Positions 37,709-47,553 of a DNA stretch of 64,000 nucleotides are shown here, piece by piece. Numbering within the stretch: the first letter of the stretch is position 1; each line of letters starts with the position of its first letter. The stretch is from Bacillus massilinigeriensis. Lineage in GTDB: Bacteria; Bacillota; Bacilli; Bacillales; Cytobacillaceae. The translations under genes and the position numbers were made by a program. The notes under the pieces are model-generated. The model worked only from the letters and a program-made list of their open reading frames with translations, did no database searches and was not told where the DNA came from. The stretch lies in the NCBI RefSeq assembly GCF_900111815.1, contig NZ_LT630004.1:1710412-1774411 (forward strand), written 5' to 3'.

Positions 37709-38695
37709 TTATTCTTCCTCCAGCAAGATATCCGCTGAGTATATTTGACGGATATTTCCGTCCTCCTCTTCCAACTTCAATACGCCATCATCTGTGATCC
37801 CTTGTGCAATACCTTTGTAATCTCCAGTGAGAGTACGTGCAATTATCCTTTGCCCAATGCTAATTGCATAGCTTTCCCATAAAAGTTTGATTGGAAGAAA
37901 GCCTTGGGATAAATAGATATCGTAAAGGTTTTCAAACCGTAAAAGCAATGCTTGAATCAAGCTGGCACGAGAGGTATCTTCTCCCTTCTCAATAGAAAGA
38001 GAAGTAGCCGTTTCAAATAATTCAGGAGGAAAATCAGTAACCCTTTGGTTCACATTCATTCCAATTCCGATAATTATCGCATTAATTCTGTCAGATTCCG
38101 CCTGTAATTCAGTGAGGATCCCAGTGACCTTTTTCTTTCCAATCAGGATATCGTTAGGCCATTTAATTTGCGAAGTTAATTCGGTAACGTCCTCGATTGC
38201 CTGAACGGCTGCGACAGCAGCAATCAATGTAAGCTGCGGCGCCTTAGCCGGCGGAAGATCCGGTCTAAGAATAAGGCTTGTCCAAATACCAGTGTACTTC
38301 GGGGAGTGCCACTTCCTTCCGAGTCTGCCTCGACCCATCGTTTGCTCGTCGGCCACGATTAGCGTTCCCTCAGGAGCTCCTTCCGCCGCAAGCCGATGAG
38401 CAATTTTTTGAGTAGATTCCACACTCTCTTCATAATGAATTGTTCTGCCAAGCCTCTCCGTTTTTAATCCAAGACTAATTTCATCACCGGAAACTTTACC
38501 AGGCACTTTTACTATTCTGTATCCTTTTTTTCTAACAGCTTCAATAACAAATCCATCATGGCGCAAATCCTCCATATGTTTCCAAACGGCAGTTCTTGAG
38601 CATCCCGCTATCTCAGCAAGCTTTTGGCCTGAGAGAAACTCACCGTTTGAAAGGTTGAAGGCATCAATCAGCTTCTTTCTTAAATCAGTTTGCAC
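37709..38695 (-). CDS. birA: Bifunctional biotin-protein ligase / biotin operon repressor
   Basis: BirA attaches biotin to carboxylases and represses biotin genes. The GTG at 38695 is chosen because the protein then aligns with B. subtilis BirA from residue 1, and AGGAG lies upstream. The product is 328 residues. An N-terminal winged helix (CSRTAVWKHM near 34-43) precedes the ligase domain with GRGRLGRKWHS near 117-127 and KWPNDI near 182. A central KKKVTGIL lies near 190. It overlaps the cca 3' end by 16 bases. Confidence 0.93.
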   Translation of the reverse strand: MQTDLRKKLIDAFNLSNGEFLSGQKLAEIAGCSRTAVWKHMEDLRHDGFVIEAVRKKGYRIVKVPGKVSGDEISLGLKTERLGRTIHYEESVESTQKIAHRLAAEGAPEGTLIVADEQTMGRGRLGRKWHSPKYTGIWTSLILRPDLPPAKAPQLTLIAAVAAVQAIEDVTELTSQIKWPNDILIGKKKVTGILTELQAESDRINAIIIGIGMNVNQRVTDFPPELFETATSLSIEKGEDTSRASLIQALLLRFENLYDIYLSQGFLPIKLLWESYAISIGQRIIARTLTGDYKGIAQGITDDGVLKLEEEDGNIRQIYSADILLEEE

Positions 38696-39867
38696 GATAT
38701 CAGCCACTCCTTTATTGCGCTTTTCTCGTTTTCAAGATTTCCTTTTACGATTCTTGCTTCTATTTCTGCCAATAGTTCTTTCACCCAAGCACCTGGCGTC
38801 TGCTCTCTCCAAAGAAGAAGGTCCTCTCCAGTTATATCGAGTTCTGCCCGCTTTTTTATTGGGAGGTTTGAATAGATAGCCTGGACTTTTCCTGAATCAC
38901 CATCACCTGTTAAACTATCAAATACCACTTCAGTCAGAATAGAAAATTCGAAGCCTGCATGGTATATACTGATTTTATCCCATTCAGATTTAAGCCTGAA
39001 TTTCAGCAGTACGAGGACTCTAAGAATGCTTTTTATTTTCTTGGAGGGTAATCTCCATTGCTTCAAAAACATTTCCGCTTCTTTTCCCGTTGAATTCAAC
39101 GCGTGTAAAAGAAGCACCCACACTCCTTCAACAGGTATTTCACTTTCACATTCCGAAAGTTTATAGAGAGCTGTTTCCTTCCCCTGCAGACCCGGAAGGA
39201 AATTATGTATACCTGCACCAGTTAATAGCATGATCGCTTTGCTTCTGAATGGACCCCCTAATAGTTTTTCAAATTCGGCAGCCTTCCGTTCAACCGCAAC
39301 AGAGGAAAGTAACGGACCACTAGATTTCAAGGCAGCATATGTCTTTTCTTCGATCTCGAAACCTAACTGCGACGAGAAGCGAATGGCTCTCAGCATGCGC
39401 AATGCATCTTCGCCAAATCTCTCGTCAGGGTTACCAACCGAAGTGATCATTTTTTGTCGGATGGAAAGCTGACCATGAAAAGGATCAATGATGTTTCCTG
39501 TCTTATCCATCGCCATAGCATTCATCGTAAAATCACGGCGCATTAAATCTTCTTGGAGGGACCGGATAAACTCTACTCGATCTGGTCTTCTTCCGTCCGA
39601 ATACGTCCCCTCCATACGGAAGGTAGTAACTTCGTATGGCTTTCCATTATAAATAACAAGAATGGTACCATGCATAATGCCAATATCGACGGTCTTCGAA
39701 AAAATCTCCTTCAACTCCAAAGGTGTAGCAGATGTTGCAATATCAATATCTGAAATAACTCTGCCGAGCATAGAATCTCTTACAGAGCCACCGACAAAAT
39801 ACGCTTCGTAACCTTCAAGTTCCAGTTTTTCCAGAAGCGGAACTGCTTCCAGGAAAAGTGGGTTCAT
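38680..39867 (-). CDS. cca: CCA tRNA nucleotidyltransferase
   Basis: This enzyme adds or repairs the CCA end of tRNAs. The 395-residue class II nucleotidyltransferase has [11 protein letters not shown] near 26-36 and the metal pair DIDIATSAT near 40-48. [10 protein letters not shown] is near 109-118 and [13 protein letters not shown] near 148-160. The C-terminal part is helical. Its start overlaps the bshA stop (ATGA-type), so translation is coupled. Confidence 0.95.
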   Translation of the reverse strand: MNPLFLEAVPLLEKLELEGYEAYFVGGSVRDSMLGRVISDIDIATSATPLELKEIFSKTVDIGIMHGTILVIYNGKPYEVTTFRMEGTYSDGRRPDRVEFIRSLQEDLMRRDFTMNAMAMDKTGNIIDPFHGQLSIRQKMITSVGNPDERFGEDALRMLRAIRFSSQLGFEIEEKTYAALKSSGPLLSSVAVERKAAEFEKLLGGPFRSKAIMLLTGAGIHNFLPGLQGKETALYKLSECESEIPVEGVWVLLLHALNSTGKEAEMFLKQWRLPSKKIKSILRVLVLLKFRLKSEWDKISIYHAGFEFSILTEVVFDSLTGDGDSGKVQAIYSNLPIKKRAELDITGEDLLLWREQTPGAWVKELLAEIEARIVKGNLENEKSAIKEWLISCKLI

Positions 39868-41009
39868 AGGATTCCCCCCTCACCCTTCAGAAGTCTTGCA
39901 TACACTTCTTCATATTGAGCTACAATCTTTTCTGCGCTGAACTTGCGATAGGCTCTTTCCTCTGAGTTGCGGGAAAACCGGGCATACATATCCTCATTCG
40001 TTAAAAGCATGATAGACTTTGAAGCAATTTCTTCGATGTCTCCAAGTTCGCAAATAAAGCCTGTCGTTCCATTCTCCACCACTTCAGGAATACCGCCCAC
40101 ATTCGTTACGATACAAGGTACTCCCGCAGCCATCGCTTCTAATGCGACTAAACCAAAGCTCTCCTTTTGCGATAAAAGGAACATTAAATCACTGATAGTG
40201 AAAAGTTCTTCCACGTTTTCCTGTTTGCCGAGAAACAAGACTCTGTCTCTTATTCCAAGTTCTCCTACCAGATCGCAGACTTTTTTCATTTCAGGACCAT
40301 CCCCTACGAGAAGGAGCCTAGCGGAAACATTTTCAGATATCTTGGAAAAAGCACGCACTACATCAAGGACACGCTTCACTGGCCGGAAATTCGATACATG
40401 AATGATCACTTTTTCTTCCTCGGTGATTCCATACTCTTTCCGAAGATTATTCTTTTTAAGATTAGCGTACACCCGAGGATCGATAAAATTATAAATGCAT
40501 TGTATTTCTTTTTCCGGATTGAGCAGTTCTTTCGTCTGAGAAACAAGTGAATTTGATACAGCAGTAACCGCGTCGGATTTTTCAATGCCGTACCGGATGG
40601 CTTCAGACAAGGAGGCATCATTTGCAAGGACTGTTATGTCGGTACCATGAAGTGTTGTAACAATTTTCAAATCCCTGCCGCACATTTCCCTCGCAAGTAT
40701 GGCACATATAGCATGAGGAATTGCATAATGAACGTGAAGGACATCCAGTTCCTCCCGAACAGCGACTTCTGCAATTTTACTAGCAAGCGCTATATCATAT
40801 GGAGGAAATTGAAATACTGAATACTGGTTAACTTCTACTTGATGGTAATATATATTGTGGTACATCTTATTCAAACGAAAAGGCAAACTGGAAGTAATAA
40901 AATGAATTTCATGGCCTTTTTCAGCCAGGAGTTTTCCAAGTTCTGTTGCTACTATTCCCGACCCGCCAACTGTGGGATAACAGGTAATGCCAATTTTTAA
41001 CTTACTCAT
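39864..41009 (-). CDS. bshA: N-acetyl-alpha-D-glucosaminyl L-malate synthase
   Basis: BshA is the first enzyme of bacillithiol synthesis, joining GlcNAc from UDP-GlcNAc to L-malate. The 381-residue GT4 glycosyltransferase has the N-terminal [12 protein letters not shown] near 15-26. The donor-site E-x7-E pattern [10 protein letters not shown] lies near 285-294. It is in the mgsA-bshB1-bshA-cca cluster typical of Bacillus; start and stop overlap both neighbours by four bases. Confidence 0.95.
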   Translation of the reverse strand: MSKLKIGITCYPTVGGSGIVATELGKLLAEKGHEIHFITSSLPFRLNKMYHNIYYHQVEVNQYSVFQFPPYDIALASKIAEVAVREELDVLHVHYAIPHAICAILAREMCGRDLKIVTTLHGTDITVLANDASLSEAIRYGIEKSDAVTAVSNSLVSQTKELLNPEKEIQCIYNFIDPRVYANLKKNNLRKEYGITEEEKVIIHVSNFRPVKRVLDVVRAFSKISENVSARLLLVGDGPEMKKVCDLVGELGIRDRVLFLGKQENVEELFTISDLMFLLSQKESFGLVALEAMAAGVPCIVTNVGGIPEVVENGTTGFICELGDIEEIASKSIMLLTNEDMYARFSRNSEERAYRKFSAEKIVAQYEEVYARLLKGEGGIL

Positions 41010-41722
41010 CCTTCATCTCCTAACAGATCGTGTACAAGAAAAGGTTCCCTTGTCAGAAAGCCCTCTGCATACATAACGCCAGCAGCCTGCCCGAACATCC
41101 TTTCCCTTGCAAGTACTGTTTCGATATAACCATTAACTAGAGGGGTATCAGCGCCGCCTTCACTTTTCGTGAATTGACTTTTATATGCATTTAAAGCTTT
41201 TGCTTTCTGCTCTATGTAGGAACTGGCATCAATAACGAAATGGGGTTTATGATAACCGTTAATGATATAGTAAAACAATCGCGATGCTTTATGAGGCTGA
41301 TAGCCTCCTTCTGTTTCGTACTTCTTTATTCCCGCTGAAAAAAAAGCCTCCTCGACGATTCTGGAACAATTTCCATGATCAGGATGTCGATCCTCGCTGT
41401 ATGGTGCAAAGATTATATCAGGCTTATACTTTCGAATGATATGTGCTGTTTTTCGAATATAATCATCCTTCAAAAACAATCCCCTGTCGGGAAAACCCAG
41501 TGTTTCCCTCACTGAAACACCGAGAATTCCAGCAGCATGGCTGGCCTCTTTTCTTCTTAGTTCGGTTGTTCCGTTTGACGACAGCTCTGCTTCAGTCAAA
41601 TCGCAAATTCCAATTTTTCTCCCTTTTGCTGCATATTTTGCAATCGTTCCGCCCATGCCAATTTCTACGTCATCGGCATGAGCGCCGAATGATAAAATAT
41701 CTAGCTTTATGCTCTCCTTCAT
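41006..41722 (-). CDS. bshB1: Bacillithiol biosynthesis deacetylase BshB1
   Basis: BshB1 removes the acetyl group from GlcNAc-malate. The 238-residue PIG-L/LmbE family zinc hydrolase has the metal-binding [10 protein letters not shown] near 13-22 and HPDHGN near 112-117. Both motif sets are complete. It overlaps mgsA upstream and bshA downstream by four bases each. bshC is not in this window. Confidence 0.95.
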   Translation of the reverse strand: MKESIKLDILSFGAHADDVEIGMGGTIAKYAAKGRKIGICDLTEAELSSNGTTELRRKEASHAAGILGVSVRETLGFPDRGLFLKDDYIRKTAHIIRKYKPDIIFAPYSEDRHPDHGNCSRIVEEAFFSAGIKKYETEGGYQPHKASRLFYYIINGYHKPHFVIDASSYIEQKAKALNAYKSQFTKSEGGADTPLVNGYIETVLARERMFGQAAGVMYAEGFLTREPFLVHDLLGDEG

Positions 41723-42132
41723 TTTTCGTCACCGCTTCCGCCAGAAAGTTTTCTCCAGTCAAGGTCGCCGCGTTCTATTCCCCTAATTAAAAGTTCAGCC
41801 GTTCCCATATTCGTTGCGAGCGGGATGGAATACACATCGCAAAGACGGACTAGAGCGGATACATCTGGCTCATGTGGCTGCGAAGTAAGGGGATCCCGGA
41901 AAAAGAAAATGGCATCCATCTTGTTTTTGGCAATCATCGCACCCACTTCCTGGTCACCGCCAAGTGGACCTGATTGAAATCTGTGGATGTCCAGTCCAGT
42001 TGCTTCCATGATGCGAAGTCCCGTTGTCCCAGTTGCAAATAATCTATGTTTTTCAAAAAGAGGTTGATAGGCAACAGCAAATCTTACTAGATCATCCTTC
42101 TTTTTATCATGAGCTATGAGGGCAATATTCAA
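41719..42132 (-). CDS. mgsA: Methylglyoxal synthase
   Basis: MgsA converts dihydroxyacetone phosphate to methylglyoxal and phosphate, a bypass of glycolysis under phosphate shortage. The 137-residue protein has the phosphate-binding TGTTG near 35-39. It also has the catalytic region [14 protein letters not shown] near 54-67, including its Asp, and conserved [14 protein letters not shown] near 78-91. Bacillithiol helps detoxify methylglyoxal, which gives sense to the linkage with bshB1-bshA. Confidence 0.95.
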   Translation of the reverse strand: MNIALIAHDKKKDDLVRFAVAYQPLFEKHRLFATGTTGLRIMEATGLDIHRFQSGPLGGDQEVGAMIAKNKMDAIFFFRDPLTSQPHEPDVSALVRLCDVYSIPLATNMGTAELLIRGIERGDLDWRKLSGGSGDEK

Positions 42133-42144
42133 GTTGATCCGCTC

Positions 42145-42945
42145 CTACTCTAGGATATTTTCGAGTCCGTATACAAAAGAATCAAGCTTTACCACTGTAT
42201 CAACCGCAAGCTTCACACCTGACATAAAGGAAGCACGGTTATAAGAGTCATGGCTAATGGTAAGCGTCTGCCCATCTGCCCCGAACATTACTTGTTGATG
42301 AGCAACAAGGCCTGGAAGTCGAACAGAATGAATGCGCATTCCTTCAAAATCGGCACCACGAGCGCCACCCATCGTTTCCTTTTCATCAGGATGTCCCTGC
42401 TTCATCGCTTCCCTTGTTTGCGCAATCATTTGTGCTGTCTTAACAGCAGTCCCTGATGGTGCATCAAGCTTCTTATCATGATGAAGTTCGATTATTTCTA
42501 CTGCGGGGAAATACCTTGCTGCCAACTGAGAAAATTTCATCATCAGAATAGCTCCTACTGCAAAGTTAGGAGCAATAATACAACCAAGTTCTCTAATCTG
42601 GCAAATCTCTTCCAGCTCCGCCAAATCCTCTTGGGTAAAGCCAGTGGTGCCAACAACTGGTCGAACTCCATGCTGCAAGGCAGTCCTGGCATGATCCATC
42701 CCCGCTTCAGGAGTTGTGAGGTCTATTAGAACATCCGGTTGTTCTTTCGTTAGGCAAACTGCCATTTCAGTGTAAACAGGTGCTTGGGATGGCGGCATCC
42801 CTTCTATCTCTCCTATCGTCTTCCATCCTTCCCTATGATCTATTGCTGCGACCAGTTCAAAGTTTTCTGTATTCAAAACCATTTTTACCGCTTCGCTTCC
42901 CATTCTCCCGCGTGGCCCAGCCACTGCAATTTTGATTTTATTCAT
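42145..42945 (-). CDS. dapB: 4-hydroxy-tetrahydrodipicolinate reductase
   Basis: DapB acts in lysine and dipicolinate/peptidoglycan precursor synthesis, using NAD(P)H. The 266-residue protein has the Rossmann GPRGRMG near 10-16 and GTTG near 99-102. The catalytic His/Lys region is [15 protein letters not shown] near 153-167. Its start overlaps the ypjD stop by four bases. The gene order ypjD-dapB-mgsA is that of B. subtilis. Confidence 0.96.
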   Translation of the reverse strand: MNKIKIAVAGPRGRMGSEAVKMVLNTENFELVAAIDHREGWKTIGEIEGMPPSQAPVYTEMAVCLTKEQPDVLIDLTTPEAGMDHARTALQHGVRPVVGTTGFTQEDLAELEEICQIRELGCIIAPNFAVGAILMMKFSQLAARYFPAVEIIELHHDKKLDAPSGTAVKTAQMIAQTREAMKQGHPDEKETMGGARGADFEGMRIHSVRLPGLVAHQQVMFGADGQTLTISHDSYNRASFMSGVKLAVDTVVKLDSFVYGLENILE

Positions 42946-43295
42946 TTTTTGTTTCCCTTCCCCTCTGAGTCGATTCTAGTCCACCTATCCTTATCACGTG
43001 AGTTATATTTCTTCATTACCGTATCATGAGCTTCTTCTAAATCTATTCCAAGCGAGTTCGCAAAACAGATTAGGACAAACAGTAAATCTCCTAGCTCTTC
43101 TTTAATTTCCTTTTCATTTTCACTTGCCTTCTTTGGCTTTTCACCATAATAATGGTTGACTTCCCTCGCCAGTTCTCCAAGTTCTTCCGTCATTCGAGCC
43201 ATCATGGCAAGCGGACTGAAATATCCCTCTTTAAATTGACTGATATATGTATCGACTTCTTCCTGCAATTGATTGACGGTTTTTTTTTTACTCAG
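42942..43295 (-). CDS. ypjD: MazG-like nucleotide pyrophosphohydrolase YpjD
   Basis: YpjD is a small all-alpha NTP pyrophosphohydrolase, predicted to hydrolyse (deoxy)nucleoside triphosphates. The metal-binding blocks [11 protein letters not shown] and [11 protein letters not shown] are both present. Start choice is unusual: GAGGTG lies six bases before a CTG at 43295, and from there the 117-residue product aligns with B. subtilis YpjD from its first residue. The in-frame ATG at 43328 has no ribosome site. If CTG is not used, the GTG inside the site (43304) is the next candidate. Confidence 0.82.
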   Translation of the reverse strand: MSKKKTVNQLQEEVDTYISQFKEGYFSPLAMMARMTEELGELAREVNHYYGEKPKKASENEKEIKEELGDLLFVLICFANSLGIDLEEAHDTVMKKYNSRDKDRWTRIDSEGKGNKK

Positions 43296-43484
43296 TGTTC
43301 TCACCTCTAGTTTTTCTGCTTTCCTCATTTTGATGTTAGCCTACCGGCAACTCTTTGACAAATATTTTTGTATGTTTTCAGCAATACTCGACTGTAAAAG
43401 ATTGCCCTTAAGGAATATATTTTATATAATTAATCCGCTTTTGTTTTCAATATTTTCGTATTATTTTAAGAACGGGGGAATAAA

Positions 43485-44357
43485 ATGATTTTTGGCCTTA
43501 GATTTAAAAATATACTTTTCATTATGCTTGGCGCTGCGATATTTTCTTTTGGCCTAGTACACTTCAATATCCAGAACAACCTGGCTGAAGGCGGATTCAC
43601 TGGTATTACCCTGCTGCTCTACTCTGTATTCAAGTGGGCGCCTTCTGTAACAAATCTTCTTTTGAACATCCCGCTCTTCTTTTTGGGATGGAGGCTACTT
43701 GGAAGGAGTGTTTTCCTTTATACCATAATAGGAACATTGAGCGTTTCGTTGTTTTTAGCGATTTTCCAAAAATATCAAATTGAAATGCCGCTATATGAAG
43801 ACTTATTTCTAGCATCATTGTTTGCCGGTGTTTTTATCGGTATCGGACTTGGAATTATCTTCCGTTTCGGTGGGACTACAGGAGGAGTTGATATCATCGC
43901 ACGCCTTGCCAATAAATACTTTGGCTGGACGATGGGTAGAACGATGTTTATTTTCGACTTTTTCGTCATTACACTTTCCCTTCTTACATACCTCGACTAC
44001 AGGGAAGCGATGTATACGCTGGTCGTCGTCTTTATTGGTGCCCGTGTCATCGATTTTATGCAAGAGGGCGCTTACACTGCAAGAGGCGCGATGATCATTT
44101 CAGAAAAAAATGAGCAAATTGCCGACAAAATCCTCATGGAGATGGGGAGAGGAGTAACCGTGCTTAAAGCAATCGGCTCCTTCACCAAAAAAGAGCGCAA
44201 TGTCCTTTACTGTGTAGTAGCGAAGAATGAAATTGTCAAGCTGAAAGATGTTATCAACTCCGTGGATCCTCACGCATTCGTTTCCGTATCAGTAGTTCAT
44301 GACGTTCTTGGGGAAGGTTTTACCCTCGATGAGAATAAGTTGCCGCTAGAAAGATGA
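43485..44357 (+). CDS. ypjC: YitT family membrane protein (DUF161/DUF2179), YpjC
   Basis: The 290-residue protein has five or six membrane helices (about 8-180, DUF161) and a C-terminal soluble DUF2179 domain (about 215-275). GGxxGI-type motifs lie near 125-135 (FRFGGTTGGVDI). Length equals B. subtilis YpjC. Function unknown; the family is sometimes linked to transport. GGGGG precedes the start. It is transcribed opposite to its neighbours and has its own terminator. Confidence 0.88.
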   Translation: MIFGLRFKNILFIMLGAAIFSFGLVHFNIQNNLAEGGFTGITLLLYSVFKWAPSVTNLLLNIPLFFLGWRLLGRSVFLYTIIGTLSVSLFLAIFQKYQIEMPLYEDLFLASLFAGVFIGIGLGIIFRFGGTTGGVDIIARLANKYFGWTMGRTMFIFDFFVITLSLLTYLDYREAMYTLVVVFIGARVIDFMQEGAYTARGAMIISEKNEQIADKILMEMGRGVTVLKAIGSFTKKERNVLYCVVAKNEIVKLKDVINSVDPHAFVSVSVVHDVLGEGFTLDENKLPLER

Positions 44358-44383
44358 AAAGCCGCCAATTTGGCGGCTTTCCT
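44356..44383. terminator. Terminator between ypjC and the convergent metallopeptidase gene
   Basis: AAAGCCGCCAATTTGGCGGCTTT is a perfect palindromic stem overlapping the ypjC stop. It ends at the stop of the opposite gene and can serve both. Confidence 0.75.
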
Positions 44384-45059
44384 ATTCGTCCCTCGTCATG
44401 CCTGTATAAATTAAAACAAGTCGCACAAGTTCCAGAACGGCAACAGCAGCTGCGGCTACGTACGTCAGGGCAGCGGCGTTCAGTACTTTCCTGGTCTCCC
44501 TTTCCTCATCATTTCGGATCACACCCGCGGAAACAACTTGCTCCATTGCACGGCTAGAAGCATTAAATTCAACCGGTAAGGTAATGACCTGAAAGACTAC
44601 CGCTCCTGCCATAAAAATAATTCCTGCTAGAAGCATACCCGAAAGATTGGCGAAAATACCGATCATAATCAATACCCAGGAAAGATTCGACCCAAGACTA
44701 GCTACCGGAACAAGCGCATGACGGAACCGAAGGAAGGAATAATTTTCGGCGTCTTGGATTGCGTGTCCTACTTCATGCGCCGCAATAGCAGCAGCAGCCA
44801 CAGAGTGACCATGATAATTATTTGATGATAATCTCACCGTTTTTGATCTTGGATCGTAATGATCGCTTAAATGTCCCCTAGTTTCTTCAATACCGACATG
44901 ATAAAGACCATTTTCATCTAAAATTTTTCTTGCAACTTCAGCTCCCCGCATTTGAGACGATGAGGCAACTTGCGAATACTTTTTGTATGCACTCTTCACC
45001 TTCATTTGTGCCCAGAGGGGAATGATGATGATGATTGCAAAATAAACGAGAAATAACAA
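44382..45059 (-). CDS. YugP-type neutral zinc metallopeptidase
   Basis: The 225-residue membrane protein has the zinc motif HEVGH at 95-99 flanked by helices, as in YugP-like peptidases. The segments are an N-terminal helix (1-17), a soluble catalytic part (30-105) with RLSSNNYHGHSVAAAAIAAH, two helices (about 115-165), and a C-terminal helix. The start is TTG at 45059, seven bases after GGAGG. Substrate unknown. Confidence 0.87.
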   Translation of the reverse strand: MLFLVYFAIIIIIPLWAQMKVKSAYKKYSQVASSSQMRGAEVARKILDENGLYHVGIEETRGHLSDHYDPRSKTVRLSSNNYHGHSVAAAAIAAHEVGHAIQDAENYSFLRFRHALVPVASLGSNLSWVLIMIGIFANLSGMLLAGIIFMAGAVVFQVITLPVEFNASSRAMEQVVSAGVIRNDEERETRKVLNAAALTYVAAAAVAVLELVRLVLIYTGMTRDE

Positions 45060-45120
45060 TATGGAACCTCCCTAAAGGTCATGGTGTTAGTAATTATTTT
45101 AGTAGGCTTCCCAAACGGTG

Positions 45121-45921
45121 TCAATTCTTTCGCTCTTTTTGCCTGTTTTGTTTTTTCTCTTTATCTGCCCGGTATTTTCTCCATCCGACATAAGAAAGAG
45201 TTAAAATAATGATGCTGCCAGTGGAAAGGATTACCCACCATAGTGACGGATCTGTTTCATCTTCCGTCATATCATCGAATATCGTTTCCAAATCCGCCTC
45301 CAAAGCATCGAGCTCTTTCTGGCTTGTATATTTTGTAACAATATCCGGCCGATAATGGTCAATATAGTTTACTCTTGCATCCAGCTGCTGCATTCTGTCA
45401 CGTTTGATATCCACCTTTAGGCTTGGATGGATCATTTCATAGAGAGAAAGGAAAGAGTTAAGGTTTTGGTTAAAATCGCTGCTATCTCCTTCTTGTGCAG
45501 CTTTCTTCATGCTCCCGAAAACGGTCATGATAGGTTCTTCCATTCCAGTCCATAGGGGCTGATGCTTAGAATGAAGCGCATCCATCACTAGACGAAATTT
45601 TGTTACTTTACCCATTCTTTCATCATGCTCCATCGCCACGCTTGTCACCGCTTTTTCAGCTTCATCATGTGCCACAGTCACAATCCTCAGCTCATCCATT
45701 GAAAAGCGACTGCCTTCTCCCGCTGCTTCAAGAAATTCTTTTTCGAATTGATTCAGCAGCCTTTTGGCATCGTTATAGCGGTGAAGCTTTACCATCTGAA
45801 GTGATTCATCCGAAAGGCGATCAAGCTCGTCAACCGGAGATAAATTTTCTCTCCCATATGCTGCTGACAGCGGGCACAGCAATAACAATGTGAGTATTAC
45901 AGCTACGATTCTCGGTCCCAT
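45121..45921 (-). CDS. ypjB: Sporulation protein YpjB
   Basis: The 266-residue protein has a signal peptide (residues 1-22, ending AAYG), a helical extracytoplasmic domain, a single C-terminal membrane helix (about 228-247) and a Lys/Arg-rich tail. This layout and place between ypjC and ypjA match YpjB, a sigma-E-controlled protein with a mild sporulation phenotype. Biochemical function unknown. Confidence 0.85.
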   Translation of the reverse strand: MGPRIVAVILTLLLLCPLSAAYGRENLSPVDELDRLSDESLQMVKLHRYNDAKRLLNQFEKEFLEAAGEGSRFSMDELRIVTVAHDEAEKAVTSVAMEHDERMGKVTKFRLVMDALHSKHQPLWTGMEEPIMTVFGSMKKAAQEGDSSDFNQNLNSFLSLYEMIHPSLKVDIKRDRMQQLDARVNYIDHYRPDIVTKYTSQKELDALEADLETIFDDMTEDETDPSLWWVILSTGSIIILTLSYVGWRKYRADKEKKQNRQKERKN

Positions 45922-45989
45922 CCCCTGTCCCCCCTATAATTGCTTTTACAATATATGAGTACATGGACAAGGATAGACCTTTTCGACCA

Positions 45990-46586
45990 TTATTCTATTG
46001 TTAGAACAATGCGTTTTTTTCTGATCGTGAAATGATATGCAACCCAAATCGAAATGACACTCAGCCAAAAAGTAAAGTAGCTTATTTCTTTTATATAGGT
46101 ATCCAGCATATGATACCGGGGCATCATCATAAAGACATAATCGATAATCTCATTATGAAGAACAAAAATTGCAGCAACTGCTAAATGCTTTAATCGGAAA
46201 CGATAAAAGGGAGCAAACAGCAGTCCTTCCATCGCCATAGCGAAATGTGAAGCAACAAGCATCCATCCAACTGCGTCCATATGTCCAGTAGTAGTAAAAA
46301 CAAGCAGATTCATGACAACTGCCCATATTCCATACTTAAAAAGCGTAACAAAAGCAAGCGCCTCGAAATAAGGCCAATTCCTTCTAAGAAGAAATCCAAT
46401 TAAAACAAAGACAAAAAACAGGCTCGCTGTCGGGCTGTCAGGTACAAAAAGCAAAAATATAGCAGGAGTATCTGCTAACTGCCATTGATACCAGTAGTAT
46501 CCATAAGCTGTTCCTGCAATATTCGCTAAGAGCAAAAACCAAAGCATACTCCTTGTTGCAAGCTGTGGATATAGCAATTTGAACAT
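45990..46586 (-). CDS. ypjA: YpjA family membrane protein (DUF1405)
   Basis: The start at 46586 follows AAAAGGATGGGG by a few bases and gives 198 residues with five or six membrane helices. The frame runs open to 46718, but that extension crosses the qcrC terminator and would not be transcribed from upstream. B. subtilis YpjA is also about 185 residues. Conserved YYWYQWQL near 28-35. Function unknown; DUF1405 lies next to qcr genes in many Bacilli. Confidence 0.83.
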   Translation of the reverse strand: MFKLLYPQLATRSMLWFLLLANIAGTAYGYYWYQWQLADTPAIFLLFVPDSPTASLFFVFVLIGFLLRRNWPYFEALAFVTLFKYGIWAVVMNLLVFTTTGHMDAVGWMLVASHFAMAMEGLLFAPFYRFRLKHLAVAAIFVLHNEIIDYVFMMMPRYHMLDTYIKEISYFTFWLSVISIWVAYHFTIRKKRIVLTIE

Positions 46587-46684
46587 TGGCCCCATCCTTT
46601 TTACGGAGTGTTTTTTTTGATAACGCAAGAACGCAACAAAAGAAAGTAAGCATAAATCCACTACCAAACTAATTATCTGGATTT

Positions 46685-46712
46685 TAAAAAAAGCCAGCGG
46701 AAATCGCTGGCT
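46685..46712 (-). terminator. Terminator of the qcrABC operon
   Basis: AGCCAGCGATTTCCGCTGGCT followed by TTTTTTTAAAA on the minus strand, nine bases after the qcrC stop. Confidence 0.88.
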
Positions 46713-46720
46713 TTTCATGC

Positions 46721-47479
46721 TTACTTTAACTCTGCTAGATATTCGGACATTTTCTTCAGCTCTTCATCAGAACCTTTGAAAATTCCTGCAGGCATAGCGC
46801 CTTTACCTTCTTTTGCAATTTTAGCAATCTCTTCAGGTTTCAATCCTGTACCAACTAGTTTCGGTGCTGATGCTCCTCCTGAGAGTTCCCCGCCATGGCA
46901 GCTCGTACAAGTGTTAGCTTGTGCAATTTTGTAGCCTTCTGCATTCTTGTCAATTGTAACATCAGATATCTCACCTTGTTTCTTTGCAGCTTCCCAATCA
47001 TGAGTAGCAACTGATTCCCAAGTTAGATAGAAAATGCCAGCAATCGCCAAGAGCATGAATGCCGTTGCTAAAGGTCTTCTCGTCGGGCGGCGCTCAGGCC
47101 CCCTGTCAATAAAAGGTGCCAACATTAATGCTCCGAATGCCAGTCCTGGAATAACCATTGCGCCGATAACAGTATATGGGCCAGAAGCAAAAGTGTACTT
47201 CAATAGCTGGTATAAGAAAAGGAAATACCAGTCTGGTAGCGGAATATAGCCTGTGTCCGTCGGGTCCGCAATCCTTTCTAGCGGTGACGGATGGGCTACT
47301 GTCAAGCATAAGAATCCAATCAGAAAAACAGCGCCGACCATCCATTCCTTCAAAAGGAAGTTTGGCCAAAAGGCTTCCGTTTTGCCAGGGTATTCCGAAT
47401 AATCCTTTGGAATATTAGGTTTTCGTTCTGCAGGAACACGTGAGTCTCCTACAAACTTCATCCCTTTACCGCGATGCAT
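46721..47479 (-). CDS. qcrC: Menaquinol:cytochrome c reductase cytochrome b/c subunit
   Basis: QcrC is a fusion of the subunit IV-like C-terminal part of cytochrome b (three helices, about 45-155) with a C-terminal cytochrome c domain. The heme c site CTSCH lies near 199-203, with a methionine ligand candidate in KGAMPAGIF. The start MHRGKGMKFVGDSR is identical in layout to B. subtilis QcrC. It passes electrons on toward cytochrome c oxidases, possibly including the ba3 enzyme at 4.7-7 kb. Confidence 0.96.
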   Translation of the reverse strand: MHRGKGMKFVGDSRVPAERKPNIPKDYSEYPGKTEAFWPNFLLKEWMVGAVFLIGFLCLTVAHPSPLERIADPTDTGYIPLPDWYFLFLYQLLKYTFASGPYTVIGAMVIPGLAFGALMLAPFIDRGPERRPTRRPLATAFMLLAIAGIFYLTWESVATHDWEAAKKQGEISDVTIDKNAEGYKIAQANTCTSCHGGELSGGASAPKLVGTGLKPEEIAKIAKEGKGAMPAGIFKGSDEELKKMSEYLAELK

Positions 47480-47553
47480 CGAGCAATCCCCTCCTTTTTC
47501 CGTAAAGTTGTACGAATAAGTTCGTATCCGAACAACAGTTTATTTACCAAAAA

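Noticed and set aside
46587-46718. N-terminal extension of YpjA in the open frame
   Set aside because: It runs through the qcrC terminator and lacks a ribosome site; the ATG at 46586 has one.
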